This document shows positions 10,757-22,456 of a DNA stretch of 64,000 nt, in pieces. A program made the position numbers and the translations under genes. Under the pieces are notes generated by a model. The model saw only the letters and a list, made by a program, of their open reading frames with translations. It was not told the origin of the DNA and did not search any database. How positions within the stretch are numbered: position 1 is the first letter of the stretch; the number at the start of each line of letters is the position of its first letter. Location: NCBI GenBank assembly GCA_032988165.1, contig JANTQF010000137.1, positions 23,405 to 87,404 of the forward strand. Reading direction: 5' to 3'. The stretch is from Emmonsiellopsis sp. PD_33. Taxonomy: Eukaryota > Ascomycota > Eurotiomycetes > Onygenales > Ajellomycetaceae.

Positions 10757-12420
10757 GTTGACGATGACTTTAGCAGGAGTATCGCGAAGTAAACAGCAAG
10801 GTTGTAGTGGAATTGGTATTGAGGTCTTCAGCGGCGGTGGGGGTGAGGGTAGTGAAGAAGGTCAATAATTAGTAGCTTGAGGAGGTGGGGGAAGCTCCAA
10901 GTGTTACTGTTATAAAACTGTCTAAGTGAGGGGAAGCTGGAAGTTTCCATGCAGAACAGAGGCTTCTTGCATTCTGGCGGGGTGTCAAGAAATGATAGCC
11001 ATCCATAAAGTCTCAAAAAGTAGAAAAAGGAAAGGGGGCAAGACAAACTAGACAAAGCTCCTCTTCAGCTGCAGTAACTAGTAGTATGTTCCTGCAAGGC
11101 TCAACCACTTTTCATCGTCCAGTTGGTTCTAATGTATCCTGGAGCCAACCAACCAGGCGGGCAGCTTATGGATATTCCATTGAAAAGGGGGGTGGCGACG
11201 AAACCCAACAGGTTGAATTCCTGGCTCCATGGTCCATGTGGTCAAGTTTATCCATGGAATGCTCCAGTTTCAGCTGGAATCCGTGGTGTGCGAAGCCAAA
11301 GAGGGAAACCGTAGACCATACCGATACATTTTTGTTCTTCGTCTTCCATATGAAATGTCGGTACTAGCATCCTGTGAGAAAAGGGGGGTCCATGCATGGG
11401 GGCCATTGTCGTAGCCTTGCGATATTGCATGGAAATACGGGTGAAATAAAAAGGGACACTCTCCTGCTCATTTCACTTCAGGTTGCCTTCATATTTCTTG
11501 TCTTCTGCCAGAAGCAAAGCAACTCGAAGGTCTGACGTTGACTTCTGCTCTCTTGTACGGATTAGGTAATCATCTCCCACCCCCTATCCACTATTTATCA
11601 CGACAGCCCCTGAGAAAAAATAAATACAGCCCTTCTTCCGGTAATTCGTTCCGGATGTTGACGGCAGAGCTCCTGTTTGTCACGCCAATCCCATTCCCAA
11701 TAGTTGGACAATCATCAGGTTTATTCCCAGACCCTTATTTCCACACATCGATATATTCTCCCCGCGCATTGCTTGCAGCACACACGACTTCCTTTAAACC
11801 AAGACATATGCGATCCAGATAGATGAAATAACACACCGGAAGCCCCGGGAGCTACCGAATATCTCCCTATCTCCATCAAACAATGTTCGTGGTGAGGTGG
11901 TATAGTACCACCATCCCAACCCCTGAGTGTTCCACACGGCTGGCCTGGAGTCAACCAGATATCAGCCAAGTTGCCTCGAAATTGCAATCTAATCGCGGGC
12001 CGCATGCTGCCCTACGTTTCCCTCCTTTTCTCCAAGACAAAGCGCAATTTTTCACTGGCTACGTCTGGATAGCCCGAGGGGAACCCGCCCTCCGTCCAAC
12101 TCCTGGGACGAGTGATCTTAATTTGGGTTATCATACATCTACATACATGCCAGTGGTTCAACCCCTTGAAGTGCACGGCATTACTTGCTGTACTGTCATT
12201 TCCTGCCATTGTTTGGCGCCCGGTTTTAGACATATGCTTCTCTACTCGTCGCCCATGACCGTTATGAACTGGAATGACATATGGGCTTGCTAATGTCATA
12301 CCGATCTTGTTGACCATTGAATTCAACTATGTATAACACCCCCTTTCCCCATTTTTGGACCAGGCAAATTTAAATTTCTTCTCTTTGTTAAAATATTCCA
12401 TCTTTACACAAATCGCACCA
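10757..12420. other. Intergenic region upstream of the GH43 gene and of the small secreted protein
   Basis: About 1.66 kb serving as divergent upstream region for the small secreted protein (minus) and the GH43 gene (plus). Several ORFs of 60-136 codons occur on both strands, but none resembles a known protein or shows a consistent splice structure. An in-frame ATG at 12355 upstream of the GH43 start would give a non-secretory N-terminus. Confidence 0.35.
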
Positions 12421-13619
12421 ATGTTTGTTTTCATCTTGATTCTGCAACTCCTGACCCTGATATCGCCGGTCAGTGCATATGCTGGACCGGGCCCCTGCTC
12501 AGGGGCCTGTCATGTCCGCGACCCTGCACTTATTCAAAGAACTTCAGATGGGAAATACTTCAGATTCTCCACTGGAAACAAGATCGCAATTGCATCTGCA
12601 TCCCGGCTATCCGGACCATGGGAGGATGAAGGATCTGTCATACCCCGTGGATCTTCTATCGATCTTCCCGGCCGCGACGATCTATGGGTAAGTTGTCAAC
12701 ACGATAATTGCCAAACCATATATATTAATGTTGTGACACAAAAACAGGCTCCAGACATCAAGAAAGTCGGCGATGAATACCACCTCTACTACTCCGTCTC
12801 GACTTTAGGCTCCCAGACCTCGGCCATAGGCCTAGCCACCTCAAAGAACATGGAAGCAGGCAGCTGGAAGGACCGCGGATCGATCGGTCTAAAATCGGAT
12901 CCCAGCGGGCCCTACAACGCCATTGACTCATGCCTGCTCATGGATGGGGGCACAAACTACCTAATTTTTGGCTCCTATTGGCGTGGCGTTTACCTGCTGG
13001 AGATGAATAAGGGGGGCAGCTCCATATCGGGAACACCACGAAACATTGCTTACAAGCCAGACAAGGGGAATGCCATTGAGGGCGCATATTTGTTCAAGTA
13101 CGGCGGTGATTACTATCTGTTTTATTCGGATGGTATCTGTTGCGAGTATGAAAATGGGCTACCTCCACCCGGTGATGAGTATGAGATTAAAGTTTGTCGT
13201 TCGTCCTCGCCAACGGGGAAGTTTGTATGTATTCCACTGCCTTTCTTCTATTCCGGATATTTCGACTTTGACAGGAATGGGGACCCTGATATTTGCTCGC
13301 AGGTCGATAAATCCGGTAAAGACTGCACGGCTGGAGGAGGGACTACCGTTTTATCAAGCCATGGGACTACGTATGGACCTGGGGGCCAGTAAGTTTACAT
13401 ACTCCGCCATTTCCTTTTCTTCCACTTGGTTACTTCGCTGTCATGGAGGAGTTTGAGGCTGCTAATTTTCATTTTAACCGTAGGGGGGTATTCACGGACT
13501 CTAAACTAGGACCGGTCCTGTACTACCACTATATTAATAAAAATATTGGATATGATACGGGGGACAAACGATTTGGGTGGAACCAGATAGTTTGGAAGGA
13601 TGGGTGGCCAACGGTTTGA
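12421..13619 (+). CDS. Secreted endo-1,5-alpha-L-arabinanase, glycoside hydrolase family 43
   Basis: Four exons, 12421-12687, 12748-13224, 13303-13388 and 13484-13619, give 321 residues, the normal length for fungal GH43 arabinanases. The enzyme should hydrolyse the arabinan side chains of pectin outside the cell. The signal peptide is about residues 1-21 (MFVFILILQLLTLISPVSAYA). The three GH43 carboxylates are visible: Asp34 in HVRDPAL (base), Asp149 in YNAIDSC (pKa modulator) and Glu200 in GNAIEGAYLF (acid). The first two introns are 60 and 78 nt and contain no in-frame stop, so the reading frame stays open through them. They were removed because of good GTAAGT/GTATGT donors and because the intron text interrupts conserved segments. 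The start at 12421 was preferred over 12355 because it gives the signal peptide. Confidence 0.88.
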
Positions 13620-13996
13620 ATACAAAAAGGAGGAGTGGAACGAGGATGATGGACACGGGGTTATGAATAATGATTTAGTTTCGACAAATTTGATCTTTTC
13701 ATTCCATTGATATAACAATTGCTTGATTCCCAAAACATACCCAAGCCATTTATATATATATTTCTAGTTGTATGCAGCTCCTCTTATTAGCTATGGACTT
13801 GTCTATTGCATGAAACTTTCGGTACTCATGGTTATGATGGAGTTCCGCTTTCACATACGATCAACACTATGCTCAATCTAGCGCTGTCTCTTCCTGTCCA
13901 CCGCCTGCTGACTCTGCAAGAAAGAATTCCATCCAACAACAACTAAAACAGGTCCACAAACCTCCATGCAATTCTGGCCACTATCAGAATTTGACT
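13620..13996. other. Short convergent intergenic region
   Basis: Between the GH43 stop and the ALG10 stop. AT-rich, no gene seen, probably the 3' UTRs of both. Confidence 0.35.
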
Positions 13997-15891
13997 CTAC
14001 CACATGAACCTCTGCACCAACCCCGGCTCCTGCGGCCACTCAAATCCCTTATACAGGAACACATACCCAGTCACAGCATTAATAATAATGAGCCACACAG
14101 TCTCAACAAGGAGTGGTAAATAACGTAACAATCTGACATGACACACCTCATCCCCAGGCTGCCCGTCTGAACACCCAGCTAATAATGACGGAGAAACATG
14201 CAACCTCCAAATCACCCAGGGAATAATAAAATACCGCGGCTCGACGAGTGGGGCGGTGATGAGCGAGAGGGAGGTGGCAATCAGCCAAATAAGGACGAAG
14301 CTCAGGCGGACTTGTGGAGCGGTGTCGTCTGGGATTCGTCTGGGGTTTGGTTTTTGAATTTTCCTGGGAGGTTCTTCTTGCAGCCGTGGTGATTTCGGAA
14401 GTGTATGCACTTGCAACGAAGGATATATGGGGCCAAAACTCGCAAGAATAGCCCAACCGCACACGAAATAGATTGGCGTGACTAGATATTTCACCAACGG
14501 GTGACGGAGCAGGATACGGAAGATGTAAAATACATAATGGCGATTGTCTGCAAGTGTGAATGGATGGACGATGGTGTTTAGGTGGACAGTTACGAGCATC
14601 AGCGGAATGAGGATTGCGGCTGTTTTGATACTTGGGAGGGCCCTTGTGGTTGGGTGTTGGAAAATGTTTATGGCGAAGGGAATGGCGAAGATTGGCCAGG
14701 AGAAGAATATGAAGTACGGCCATATGTAGAGCATTTGGGGGAGGTGAAGCCCGGCTGTGTGGAATTCTTTGTGGCCTATGGTTTTGGTCAGTATGGGAGA
14801 GAAGAGAGACTAGGCTATGAGAGTCAGATGCACGCACCTAGGACTACACTTCCATTCCACAGGACGAAGGCACCGAATGCGCCGAGGAAAAATAGGTAAG
14901 GACTCAAGGCGGTGATAACTGGGACCAGATTGGAAACGGCTGAAATGCCCAGGGAGAGGAGGGTTTTGAAATAATCTATCGGAAAATTTAGTGGAAGATC
15001 AAAGCCTTGGACTGGACTCATACTACCTTCAAAGGATGCTTCGCTAACTGGGGGATCGTAGAGTTGATGTAACTCCCAGCTGCCCCTCGCAATTCTCAAA
15101 ATATCAGTTGACTGGCAATCCGAAGTCGACCTATGCAGTGTTCGAACAACCTGCAATCCTCCCAGAAAGACAGCTACCCAAAATATGTTGGTTTGTCTGA
15201 AAAGAAGTGCGGCTAGCCCATATATTACGAAACGCACATCTTTCCATGAGACGGCACACGGGCTGACAACATTCGATATGGATCTGTCCTTCGTTGCAGT
15301 TTGGGCATCGCGCTCACGTCCTCGGCTGAGATCAGATATATAAACTTCAACCACAATCAAAAGCGCAGCCAGATCCGTATAGTAGAGTCCGGAGAAAAAG
15401 AAGAGTGGAGGAAAGAGACAAATATTCAACACAGTCATGTTCTTTTCGAACAACCCCTGACCAACCAACTCGCGGCCGCCGGAGCGTCCAGATATGAGTT
15501 CTCCTTTCAATATATATTCGAGAAGCTTCCGAAGCCTCAACTGGAGTAAATTGAATAACACAATGCTATTTCCATAGCGCAAATCCGACGCCCGCGTGTG
15601 CGCTGGACGTAGTCGCACCACAAGCAAAGCCGCTCCGATTATATAGGAGCATAGGTACACCCCGGGTGGTGTAGTAATTTTGGGGTCCCATTGGCGCCAT
15701 CGGTGGGCCCAGTATGCCTGTGCTTGTCTGACATGGAATACTTCGTCAAGATAGGGGTCTGGCACCTCCGAGTTAACTTTCCGCTGCCAGAAAAGAAGCA
15801 GAGTAGAGGCGAGTATGGCTGTTGAAATTGCGGGTAGTATTGCCCGTCCGCTCTGGGGGCTTTTAGGCAAGGTCTTTTGCTTCGGTGCCAT
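13997..15891 (-). CDS. ALG10: Dol-P-Glc:Glc2Man9GlcNAc2-PP-Dol alpha-1,2-glucosyltransferase (Alg10/Die2)
   Basis: Two exons, 15891-14838 and 14775-13997, with a 62-nt intron, give 610 residues. Alg10 is a multi-pass ER membrane enzyme that adds the terminal alpha-1,2-glucose to the lipid-linked oligosaccharide, completing the Glc3Man9 donor for N-glycosylation. The family signature PDPYLDEVFHVRQAQAYW, followed by WDPKITTPPGVYL, lies in the first luminal loop (about residues 43-80). Many hydrophobic helices follow. The splice join gives GSVVLGHKEFHTAGLHLPQ and then LYIWPYFIFFSWP, a conserved region of the family. The length agrees with fungal Alg10 proteins. No odd feature was noticed. Confidence 0.93.
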
Positions 15892-16273
15892 GACGTATCA
15901 GAAAAAGAATGCCCGATCTATGCGTGGTTGCAAACTTGAACTGTTGCGGCGCCCAATATCCCGTCGACCAGCGGTTGTCCACCGGTCTGCGCTCGTCAAA
16001 AGTAGTAAGCACACGGTTTAGATACCGAATAATCGCAGGCCATATCGCAAATTCCAATCCATATCTCCCGTTTGCGTTCCCATACCCCCCTATATTTCAC
16101 CGGAGGAGAGCTGTAGATTGAAAGTTGTTGTCAACATTGAAAAATCACATGATTTGTATATTGATGACTAATCAGATCTCAACCACACGATTTCTTGACG
16201 CGGGGAACTTAATTAAAAGAATACTACGCGCCGCAGACGAAAAAGGGTAGATTTTACTCAAAAACATCCAATT
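15892..16273. promoter_or_regulatory. Divergent ALG10 / PSF2 promoter region
   Basis: About 380 nt between two housekeeping genes transcribed away from each other, so both promoters must lie here. No individual site can be supported with confidence. Confidence 0.4.
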
Positions 16274-17346
16274 ATGGCGTTTCCACTTCCGAGAGGTATA
16301 ACACCTCCTGAAATTGCGTTTTTATGTGAAATGGAAATGGTCACAATCATCCCACGACAGCGGCTGGAAAAGCTCGAATTGCTTGGAGTGAGTTTGACCC
16401 TGTCTACTCCAACAAAATATAGGTAAAAGCCTACCTACTATCCGCTCTATGAAGCCCTTTCCAGATCAGTCTGTCCAAGGCGACTAAATACATGGCGCAC
16501 CACTTAAAAGTCCTCAATGGCTTTTGCGCATTCATAAACTAACCATCAACTTGTAGGGCCCAATTCCCCCGCTGATCCCACCCCGCCGAACAAACCTACC
16601 CCTATGGCTTGCTCTCCTCCTAAAACGCCAAAAACGCGCAAACATACTACCGCCGCCATGGCTAAACATAGAAGTCCTCTCCCTGATTCTCGACGTGGAG
16701 ACCGATCGCGACTCGCTCGAAGACGCGTTCTCCCCGCCCCCACCGCTCACATCCAACCCTAACAACCCTAAAAAGAGCCGGAATAACCAGCCAACCCACC
16801 AGTATACACTCGATGGGCAAATATATTACGCAACCCCGCCATTCCTACTGCAGAATACTGCGGACGATAGGTCGGTGGACGACTCATTCGTGGTCCCCGC
16901 ATTGCCGTATCATTGGCTAGAGATTGCGACAATGCTATTAGATACCGCGAGCGATGATTTAGTCGAAGCAGATCAGATTCGTCGATTGATAAGAGATCTA
17001 AGGGAGGTGCGTATGGCGAAAATGCGGAAACAGGTGGAAGGGTTAGATGCTACTGCTGTTGGCGGTGGGGATGGGTTGGCATTGACGGGTGTGGGGGCTA
17101 TGGAGATTGGGGAAAGCAGGGCTTTTATGTCTGGTGTGGCGGAGACGTTTAGGTATGTTGTTTTATTGACGGGATATGCACCCGGGGCGTCTCTGGTTTT
17201 AAATGGATACGGTGTGCTAATGCGGTTCCCGCAGACAACTCGGGGCATCAAAAGAAGAGGCGGCAAGAGAGCGTGAGGCTGAAGAAGCTGCCAATACACA
17301 ATATGACGACACGAATGAGGACGATTACGACGATATGGAAATGTGA
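16274..17346 (+). CDS. PSF2: GINS DNA-replication complex subunit Psf2
   Basis: Three exons, 16274-16387, 16557-17152 and 17235-17346, give 273 residues. Psf2 is part of the GINS tetramer of the CMG replicative helicase. The start MAFPLPRGITPPEIAFLCE, then VTIIPRQRLEKLELLGG and PIPPLIPPRRTNLPLWLAL are hallmark Psf2 sequence, and the first join falls exactly inside LELLGGPIPP. The C-terminal tail is acidic and alanine-rich (EEAANTQYDDTNEDDYDDMEM), as in other filamentous fungi. The 169-nt first intron is somewhat long. The central region contains a Pro/Asn-rich insert (about residues 90-120). Confidence 0.93.
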
Positions 17347-17649
17347 GAGTCATATCGGTGATCTAATGTTTCGCACCTCGGACAGGAAAACTTCAAAATA
17401 ACATGTTTGGTTCCTCTATGAACGGCTAAACAAGAAAGGGACACGATGTATGAAAGGAGAAAGACAGAATGCTGGCAATGGATCAAAGCGCAAAAATGTG
17501 ATCTGGTTATAGACAAGCCACCCGTCACCATTCTCTGGCCTCAGATACCTGCGACACAGGCATCTCTAGCCCAAATCCCATGAGGCTTCGGAGGAAACAA
17601 GTTCATGTCTGCAGAAGACAATTTCGATTCGCCAAAGTAGTTTTGCCGA
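17347..17649. other. Convergent intergenic region PSF2 / CUE-domain gene
   Basis: About 300 nt of 3' flanking sequence. No gene seen. Confidence 0.35.
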
Positions 17650-18420
17650 CTACGACGATTGCCCAGCCGCTTTTTCCTTCTCTTCCATCTTCCTCCTCGC
17701 GGCAAGGATCATATCATCCCTCCTCTTTTGCAAAAGGCGCTGCCTCTCGCTCCGGTTTTGTGACCATGCGCTTTCCTGGTGTATGATGGTCACAGAGGCA
17801 GCAGCTGCCTCAGTTTGCGGCGCTTCCGAATTTATCTTCTCGGCAAGATTATACCGTGATATCAGATCTTGTGCTTGTGGCTTAGGTGTAGCTCGGGTGG
17901 TCGAGTTGGCAGGCGATGTAGGTGGAGGTGTGGGGAGCGGAATTTGAGGTTGGAAGGATTGTGGCGGCTAGAGGGAGATATGTCAGCCGTTATGTTAATG
18001 TAATAAACATATGATTTCACGTAAAATGCTAGAAAAAAAAATCTCCTAATAAACCGGGTCACCGATTGCTGACTCCGGGCTGACGACCGATAGCGGCGCT
18101 GCAATATCAGAAAACAAGTGTCCACTCACCGTCTCTAATCCCCTCCCCGACAACACTCTCTCTGTTGTCGCCGCCATACTACCCCCATTCCTCTGCAAAT
18201 CCCACATAATATCCCTTCGATCCAACTGCGGGAACATCTGTGAGATCTGCTCTACATGAGCGGGATTGACTCTCCTGCCACCGCCACCTCCGCGCAGCCG
18301 CGACCCATCGCTTGATGTGACTTCACCGTTCCGCCCGAAGAACCACCGGATTACAAAGAAGGAGAAGACGGCGAGGGTGAGGAGGGAGGGGATGTTGAGG
18401 GATGGCTCTGGTTCGGCCAT
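17650..18420 (-). CDS. CUE-domain ER membrane protein, Cue1-like
   Basis: Two exons, 18420-18130 and 17967-17650, with a 162-nt intron, give 202 residues, close to yeast Cue1 (203). An N-terminal transmembrane segment (about 10-28, IPSLLTLAVFSFFVIRWFF) is followed by a Gly/Arg linker and a CUE ubiquitin-binding domain (about 51-93). The domain carries the MFP motif at 62-64 and the DLQ-type leucine (L75) in its last helix. The C-terminal end is a charged helix (NRSERQRLLQKRRDDMILAARRK in outline, about 170-195), which in Cue1 binds and activates Ubc7 for ER-associated degradation. Function is inferred from architecture and length, so Cue1 is the best match but not proven. The splice join is in phase 0. 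Confidence 0.8.
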
Positions 18421-18921
18421 GTATGAGGGGCGGGTTCGTCAGGCGGAGAGACGGCAGGGTTGATATTGAGATAAGGATGGACGGGCGCGGGCCTCAGTTG
18501 GATGGACCGGATTTGTGGATGGGTTGGGTATATGGTTAGGTGCTATTAATGCGAGGAAGAAGGAGATGTTGTAATATCGGAGCTAGGATAACTATCTCAA
18601 GGTATGATGGATGGGGAGTAAATCGGACAGGGACAGAAGGCCAAGATATCGGATTATGTAAACCATATTTCGCGGCTATTTTTCTGGGGAGCATTTCTTG
18701 GCGCTTTAAGCGCGCGCCAGCTGCTCACGTGGCATTGTTTTATCGCTGAACCGCAATAGCTTTGCGGCCGATCAGCGGTGCGATATACGACATATAAATG
18801 TGCCTCACATCCCCCTTTGTCATTTATCCACAGGCACAGAAATCGTCCCCTTTCGGCCTATAGTATTCTCTCGGATGATGCATGCTGGATACTCATTTGA
18901 TCCTGTGAGGATCCAACTAGA

Positions 18922-18969
18922 CCAAAAAGGATCAATCCTTATGGTAAGGATGGTTCTAAGTATTTTTAT
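18922..18969. repeat. Direct repeat, copy 1
   Basis: The sequence around AAAAAGGATCAATCCTTATGG recurs about 391 nt downstream with roughly five differences in 48 nt, four of them transitions. Flanking sequence is not obviously duplicated. Confidence 0.6.
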
Positions 18970-19312
18970 ATACCCCCCTAATAAGAAATTGACATGGAAT
19001 GGTGATTTTCTAGCTGATATTTCTTAGTGCCCACAACCACTAGTCGTCCGCGCAGATAGTAGTATGGTAAGAGTGGTGAAAATGCTGAGATTCATGTGCT
19101 AGCCCGAGGAGGAGGATTCATGTGCTAGGTGTTCTTGGCCCACACTGGCAGTCATAGTGGCTCCCGGCTCAGGGCGCTGTTGTTGTGAACAAATAATGAG
19201 GCTTTCAGTAGCATCAAACGCATGTCATCAAGGCGGTGGAGGCAGGCATGTTAGGGCAGAAGCTATCCCAGATAGGGGATTTTCCCGGCCCATAACCGCG
19301 AGATTCCAACGC

Positions 19313-19360
19313 AAAAAGGACCAATCCTTATGGTAAGGCTGATTTTAAGTATCTTTATAT
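19313..19360. repeat. Direct repeat, copy 2
   Basis: Second copy of the repeat at 18922-18969, ending TAAGTATCTTTATAT in place of TAAGTATTTTTATAT. It lies about 110 nt before the doubtful ORF at 19468. Confidence 0.6.
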
Positions 19361-19467
19361 GGCTCCCCCCCACTTTGTCAAACAGCAACATTTCCCCAGA
19401 TAACTAAACTAGAGGTTATAAGGCATCGTCATTTTAGTCCAAACTTGAAGTCAGTCCTCTCCTCATC

Positions 19468-19875
19468 ATGTCTTACGAACTTCAGCCCCACCGTTACTTA
19501 AAAACTCACAGAGAGGCTCCATCCTCTATGTTTCCGAATAAGATTCAGATTCGTGGCGAAAACTATTCTTACGCGGATTTTAAAGGTAGCATTTTGTTCC
19601 GGGGTTTGGACGCCTGGGTGTTGCTCGTTACATCTCGCAGTATCAAATTCAGCCTGGCAATTTATTCTCCCCACCATCGCTCCATGTTTGTGGTCTCAGC
19701 ACTCGTGAGCGACGCAAATGTTCCCAGAAGCATTGCGTCATACAGAATTTGGTGGGGCATTGTTGAACATGGCAGGTTCATCAGCTGTGGTCTCCCCCGT
19801 TTAGATGGCCAATGCCGGGGGCATGCCACAACAATACGGTTGGAGAATCAGTTGTTTAGTGAGCAACCAGCTTGA
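19468..19875 (+). CDS. Hypothetical ORF, 135 residues, unrecognised
   Basis: An uninterrupted frame with a reasonable start context (CATCATGTC), beginning MSYELQPHRYLKTHREAPS. I recognise no family, signal peptide, membrane segment or motif. Codon use looks neither clearly coding nor clearly random. A GTAGCA donor-like site occurs after about residue 40, so the open frame may not be the true product. It lies in a gene-poor, repeat-bearing stretch and may be spurious. Confidence 0.22.
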   Translation: MSYELQPHRYLKTHREAPSSMFPNKIQIRGENYSYADFKGSILFRGLDAWVLLVTSRSIKFSLAIYSPHHRSMFVVSALVSDANVPRSIASYRIWWGIVEHGRFISCGLPRLDGQCRGHATTIRLENQLFSEQPA

Positions 19876-20674
19876 CCAACAGATCGCTATGCTCAGGCAC
19901 AGTGATCCCACTCACTAGTCGCCCTGAAATCACAAGAAATGCACCAATATGTCAACCGAATCCCATGAGTCGGATTAACTCCAGATCGAGGCCCAGGGCC
20001 GAAGTACCCCGCCGAGACTCCGAGTACGCAGTACGCAGTACGCGGGTCTGTTCTTCAAATCTGTCATCAAGCACCGAATAGCGCTGAATCAGCACTAAAT
20101 GGGCACTAGTATGGTGACTCAGCTTTTAAAGTTAAGCACTGAGCAGGGCCTTAATTTCACTCCAGATTTCTTATCCAAAAAAAAGATCACGAGAAAAAGA
20201 TTATCGGCATCGTATCTACAGCATTTAGGGATCACTGCCCCAGCTCTTGGGAAGCACATCTGGACCGTCATATGCAAATAAATCGACTTACCAGTCATGC
20301 TGTCCCTCTCTCAAGCTAACCCCGCTTGCCCCGCCGAGTCATCCCTCCTAATCCTCCGCGAATGCTGGCTGCTAGTTGGCGATTACAAGGCGGAGTACGT
20401 CCACAGCATCCCTTGTGGCAAATAGTATGCAGTTAAAATCTCACCCTTTGGAGGTTCACGCCAAATGTCATAGTTTCCCCCCCACCGGGCTGAATTTGAG
20501 TATTGCGAGGGATAAATATAGCGCATGGCGGGGTATTGTGCACTCTATATGAACTGTGCTCCCTCCCTTGAATCAGAACGTGAGAAATGGGCATTATATT
20601 AGTTCAAAGGTACGCAGAAGAGCTCCAGATAAGCGACTCGACCCAGTCTATACATACATATCGAAATCGTGAAC

Positions 20675-21950
20675 ATGGGAGACCGCGTATATTCTGATCA
20701 GAATGAAGCATATGCACTTCCCCGAGGTGGAGAGGAGAAGGAGAGGTATATTATATTATTAGTCCATAATTTATTGCGCACATACATATGCTAACCTGAC
20801 ATACTAGATTGCGCGCACAGCATGTAGTCTTCGTCCAGTGGACTCACGGTTTAATCCAGCCATGTGTCCCAAAGGAAAATATCAAGCGCGTGGCGGATGT
20901 CGCGACGGGAACTGGGTAAGTAATCTGCGATGCACGCTTAGACTAGTTATACATGTCAAACCAAATGGTTTCGAATGAAATTGCAAGACTAACCCATATG
21001 TCATTACCTATAGACTTTGGCTATTTGACACTGCGAAGGAACTCAACGACCCGTCAATCTCCTATGACGGATTCGACATATCTTCCGCGCAGTTCCCCTC
21101 GGAAACCCCCGTGGGCCTTGGAAGTTTTTCCTTTACCCAACATGATGCAACAAACCCCTTCCCGGTCGAGTTTCATTCTCAATTCGACCTGATCAACGTC
21201 CGCTTGCTCGTTCAGGCTTTGAAGGGGGCAGACGTTCCCGCGTTTGTTGCCAATCTAGTTGAACTGCTCCGTATGTCTGTCTCGAAATTCAGCGGAAAAG
21301 GACCAACCCGTCCAAAAGATGTCTTGTGCTAACTTATGCTACTAATAATCTAGGACCTGGCGGTTATATTCAATGGGTGGATATTTGCTGGACCCAGCTC
21401 ATTTGCGTTCCACCCCACAAAGATATCGATGGATTATACGATATTAGCCGCAAACATATGGACGCTCATGGGCTCTCACACACGTAATACTCCCTCCCCA
21501 ATCCCATTTACATTCTTGTCCTCCTCGCATCCCCTTTTCCGCTCCATTTCCCCCTTCTCTCTTCTATTTCCCTTCCAAAAAGGAAAAATGAAGAAAAAAG
21601 GAAGAAAAAGAAAAAAGACTCGACTGACGAGACGACCTAGACTCCCCCAACTCGTCGCAAGCACCATGAAAGACGCAGGCCTTCAAGACGTAAACCTTAT
21701 AAATCGGGTTCCAGCAGACGCCAAACCACCCATTACCGCCGCAGGCGCTACCAGAACCGCGCGGGCAGCTGGATTTGCAATGTTGCCAAAGGCGTTAGAG
21801 ACTCAACTGCTGGCTGAGAAAAAGCCTACCGATGAGGCGTCTATTCAAAAGCGGGTTGTGGAGATTACCGAGGCGGTCGATCGGGCGATAGCGAGCGGGC
21901 ATGAGATGACTGTGCCAGTTTCCGTGGTTACGGGGAGGAAAGGAGTTTGA
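20675..21950 (+). CDS. LaeA-like S-adenosylmethionine-dependent methyltransferase
   Basis: Five exons, 20675-20745, 20808-20915, 21014-21270, 21354-21483 and 21641-21950, give 291 residues. The fold is a class I Rossmann methyltransferase: motif I is VADVATGTG (residues 52-60), a motif II-like acid lies in YDGFDIS, and SFTQHDATNPFP then INVRLLVQAL precede LRPGGYIQWVD. This is the fungal family that contains LaeA and secondary-metabolite methyltransferases. Each join was checked to restore this conserved order, for example HGLSHTLPQLVAS across the last intron. The last intron (157 nt) carries a pyrimidine run and a purine-rich AAGAAAAAG stretch. No biosynthetic gene (PKS, NRPS, terpene synthase) lies next to it, so the substrate cannot be inferred. 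It is probably a lone tailoring enzyme or regulator paralogue. Confidence 0.82.
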
Positions 21951-22456
21951 TTTTTATTGGATTGACGCGGGTTCAAACAGGATACAAAGAATTAGTGTGT
22001 TCGCTTATTCAAGACCTGGCCTGATGTAGGAAGAAGAATATAGAATAGAGCAATTTATTAAGAAATCAAAAATAACGCAAAAGCGGATCTACCCGACCAA
22101 TCGACCACAAGGCAACATGCAATATATATATAAAAGGGAACGCCCTTGAGATCATCGCCAAAAGACAAAAAAGGAAAAAAAAGAACCTCTAGCTAGCAGT
22201 CTAGTGACTGCCCTCATCTCCAAGATACCTCATCCCCCCATCCCAATCCCCATCGCCAAACACCAACCGACCCATGACATTCCGCTATCAAAACGAGCAA
22301 AAACTCAGAAACCAAACGACAAACGGAACTAGGTACCATCATATGCCAAAAAGGAAAATCCCACTCAGTAGCTGGCTATACAAACACACCATCTGTACAA
22401 CATCCCCTTCCCCCTTCCCCCACCCCACAACCAAAGCAACTTATCTAGCAGCCAGC
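21951..22456. other. Convergent intergenic region methyltransferase / SMC2
   Basis: About 500 nt, purine-rich in its middle, holding the 3' ends of both genes. No gene seen. Confidence 0.35.

Larger units (their letters stand above)
18421..20674. other. Gene-poor stretch with a diverged direct repeat
   Basis: About 2.25 kb between the CUE-domain gene and the methyltransferase gene. It carries one doubtful ORF (19468-19875), a pair of 48-nt direct repeats (18922-18969 and 19313-19360) and a small triple repeat of GTACGCA near 20027-20043. No confident gene. Confidence 0.4.

Noticed and set aside
12355..12420. Upstream in-frame ATG as GH43 start
   Set aside because: It would bury the signal peptide behind 22 residues. 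The 12421 start gives a normal secretory leader.
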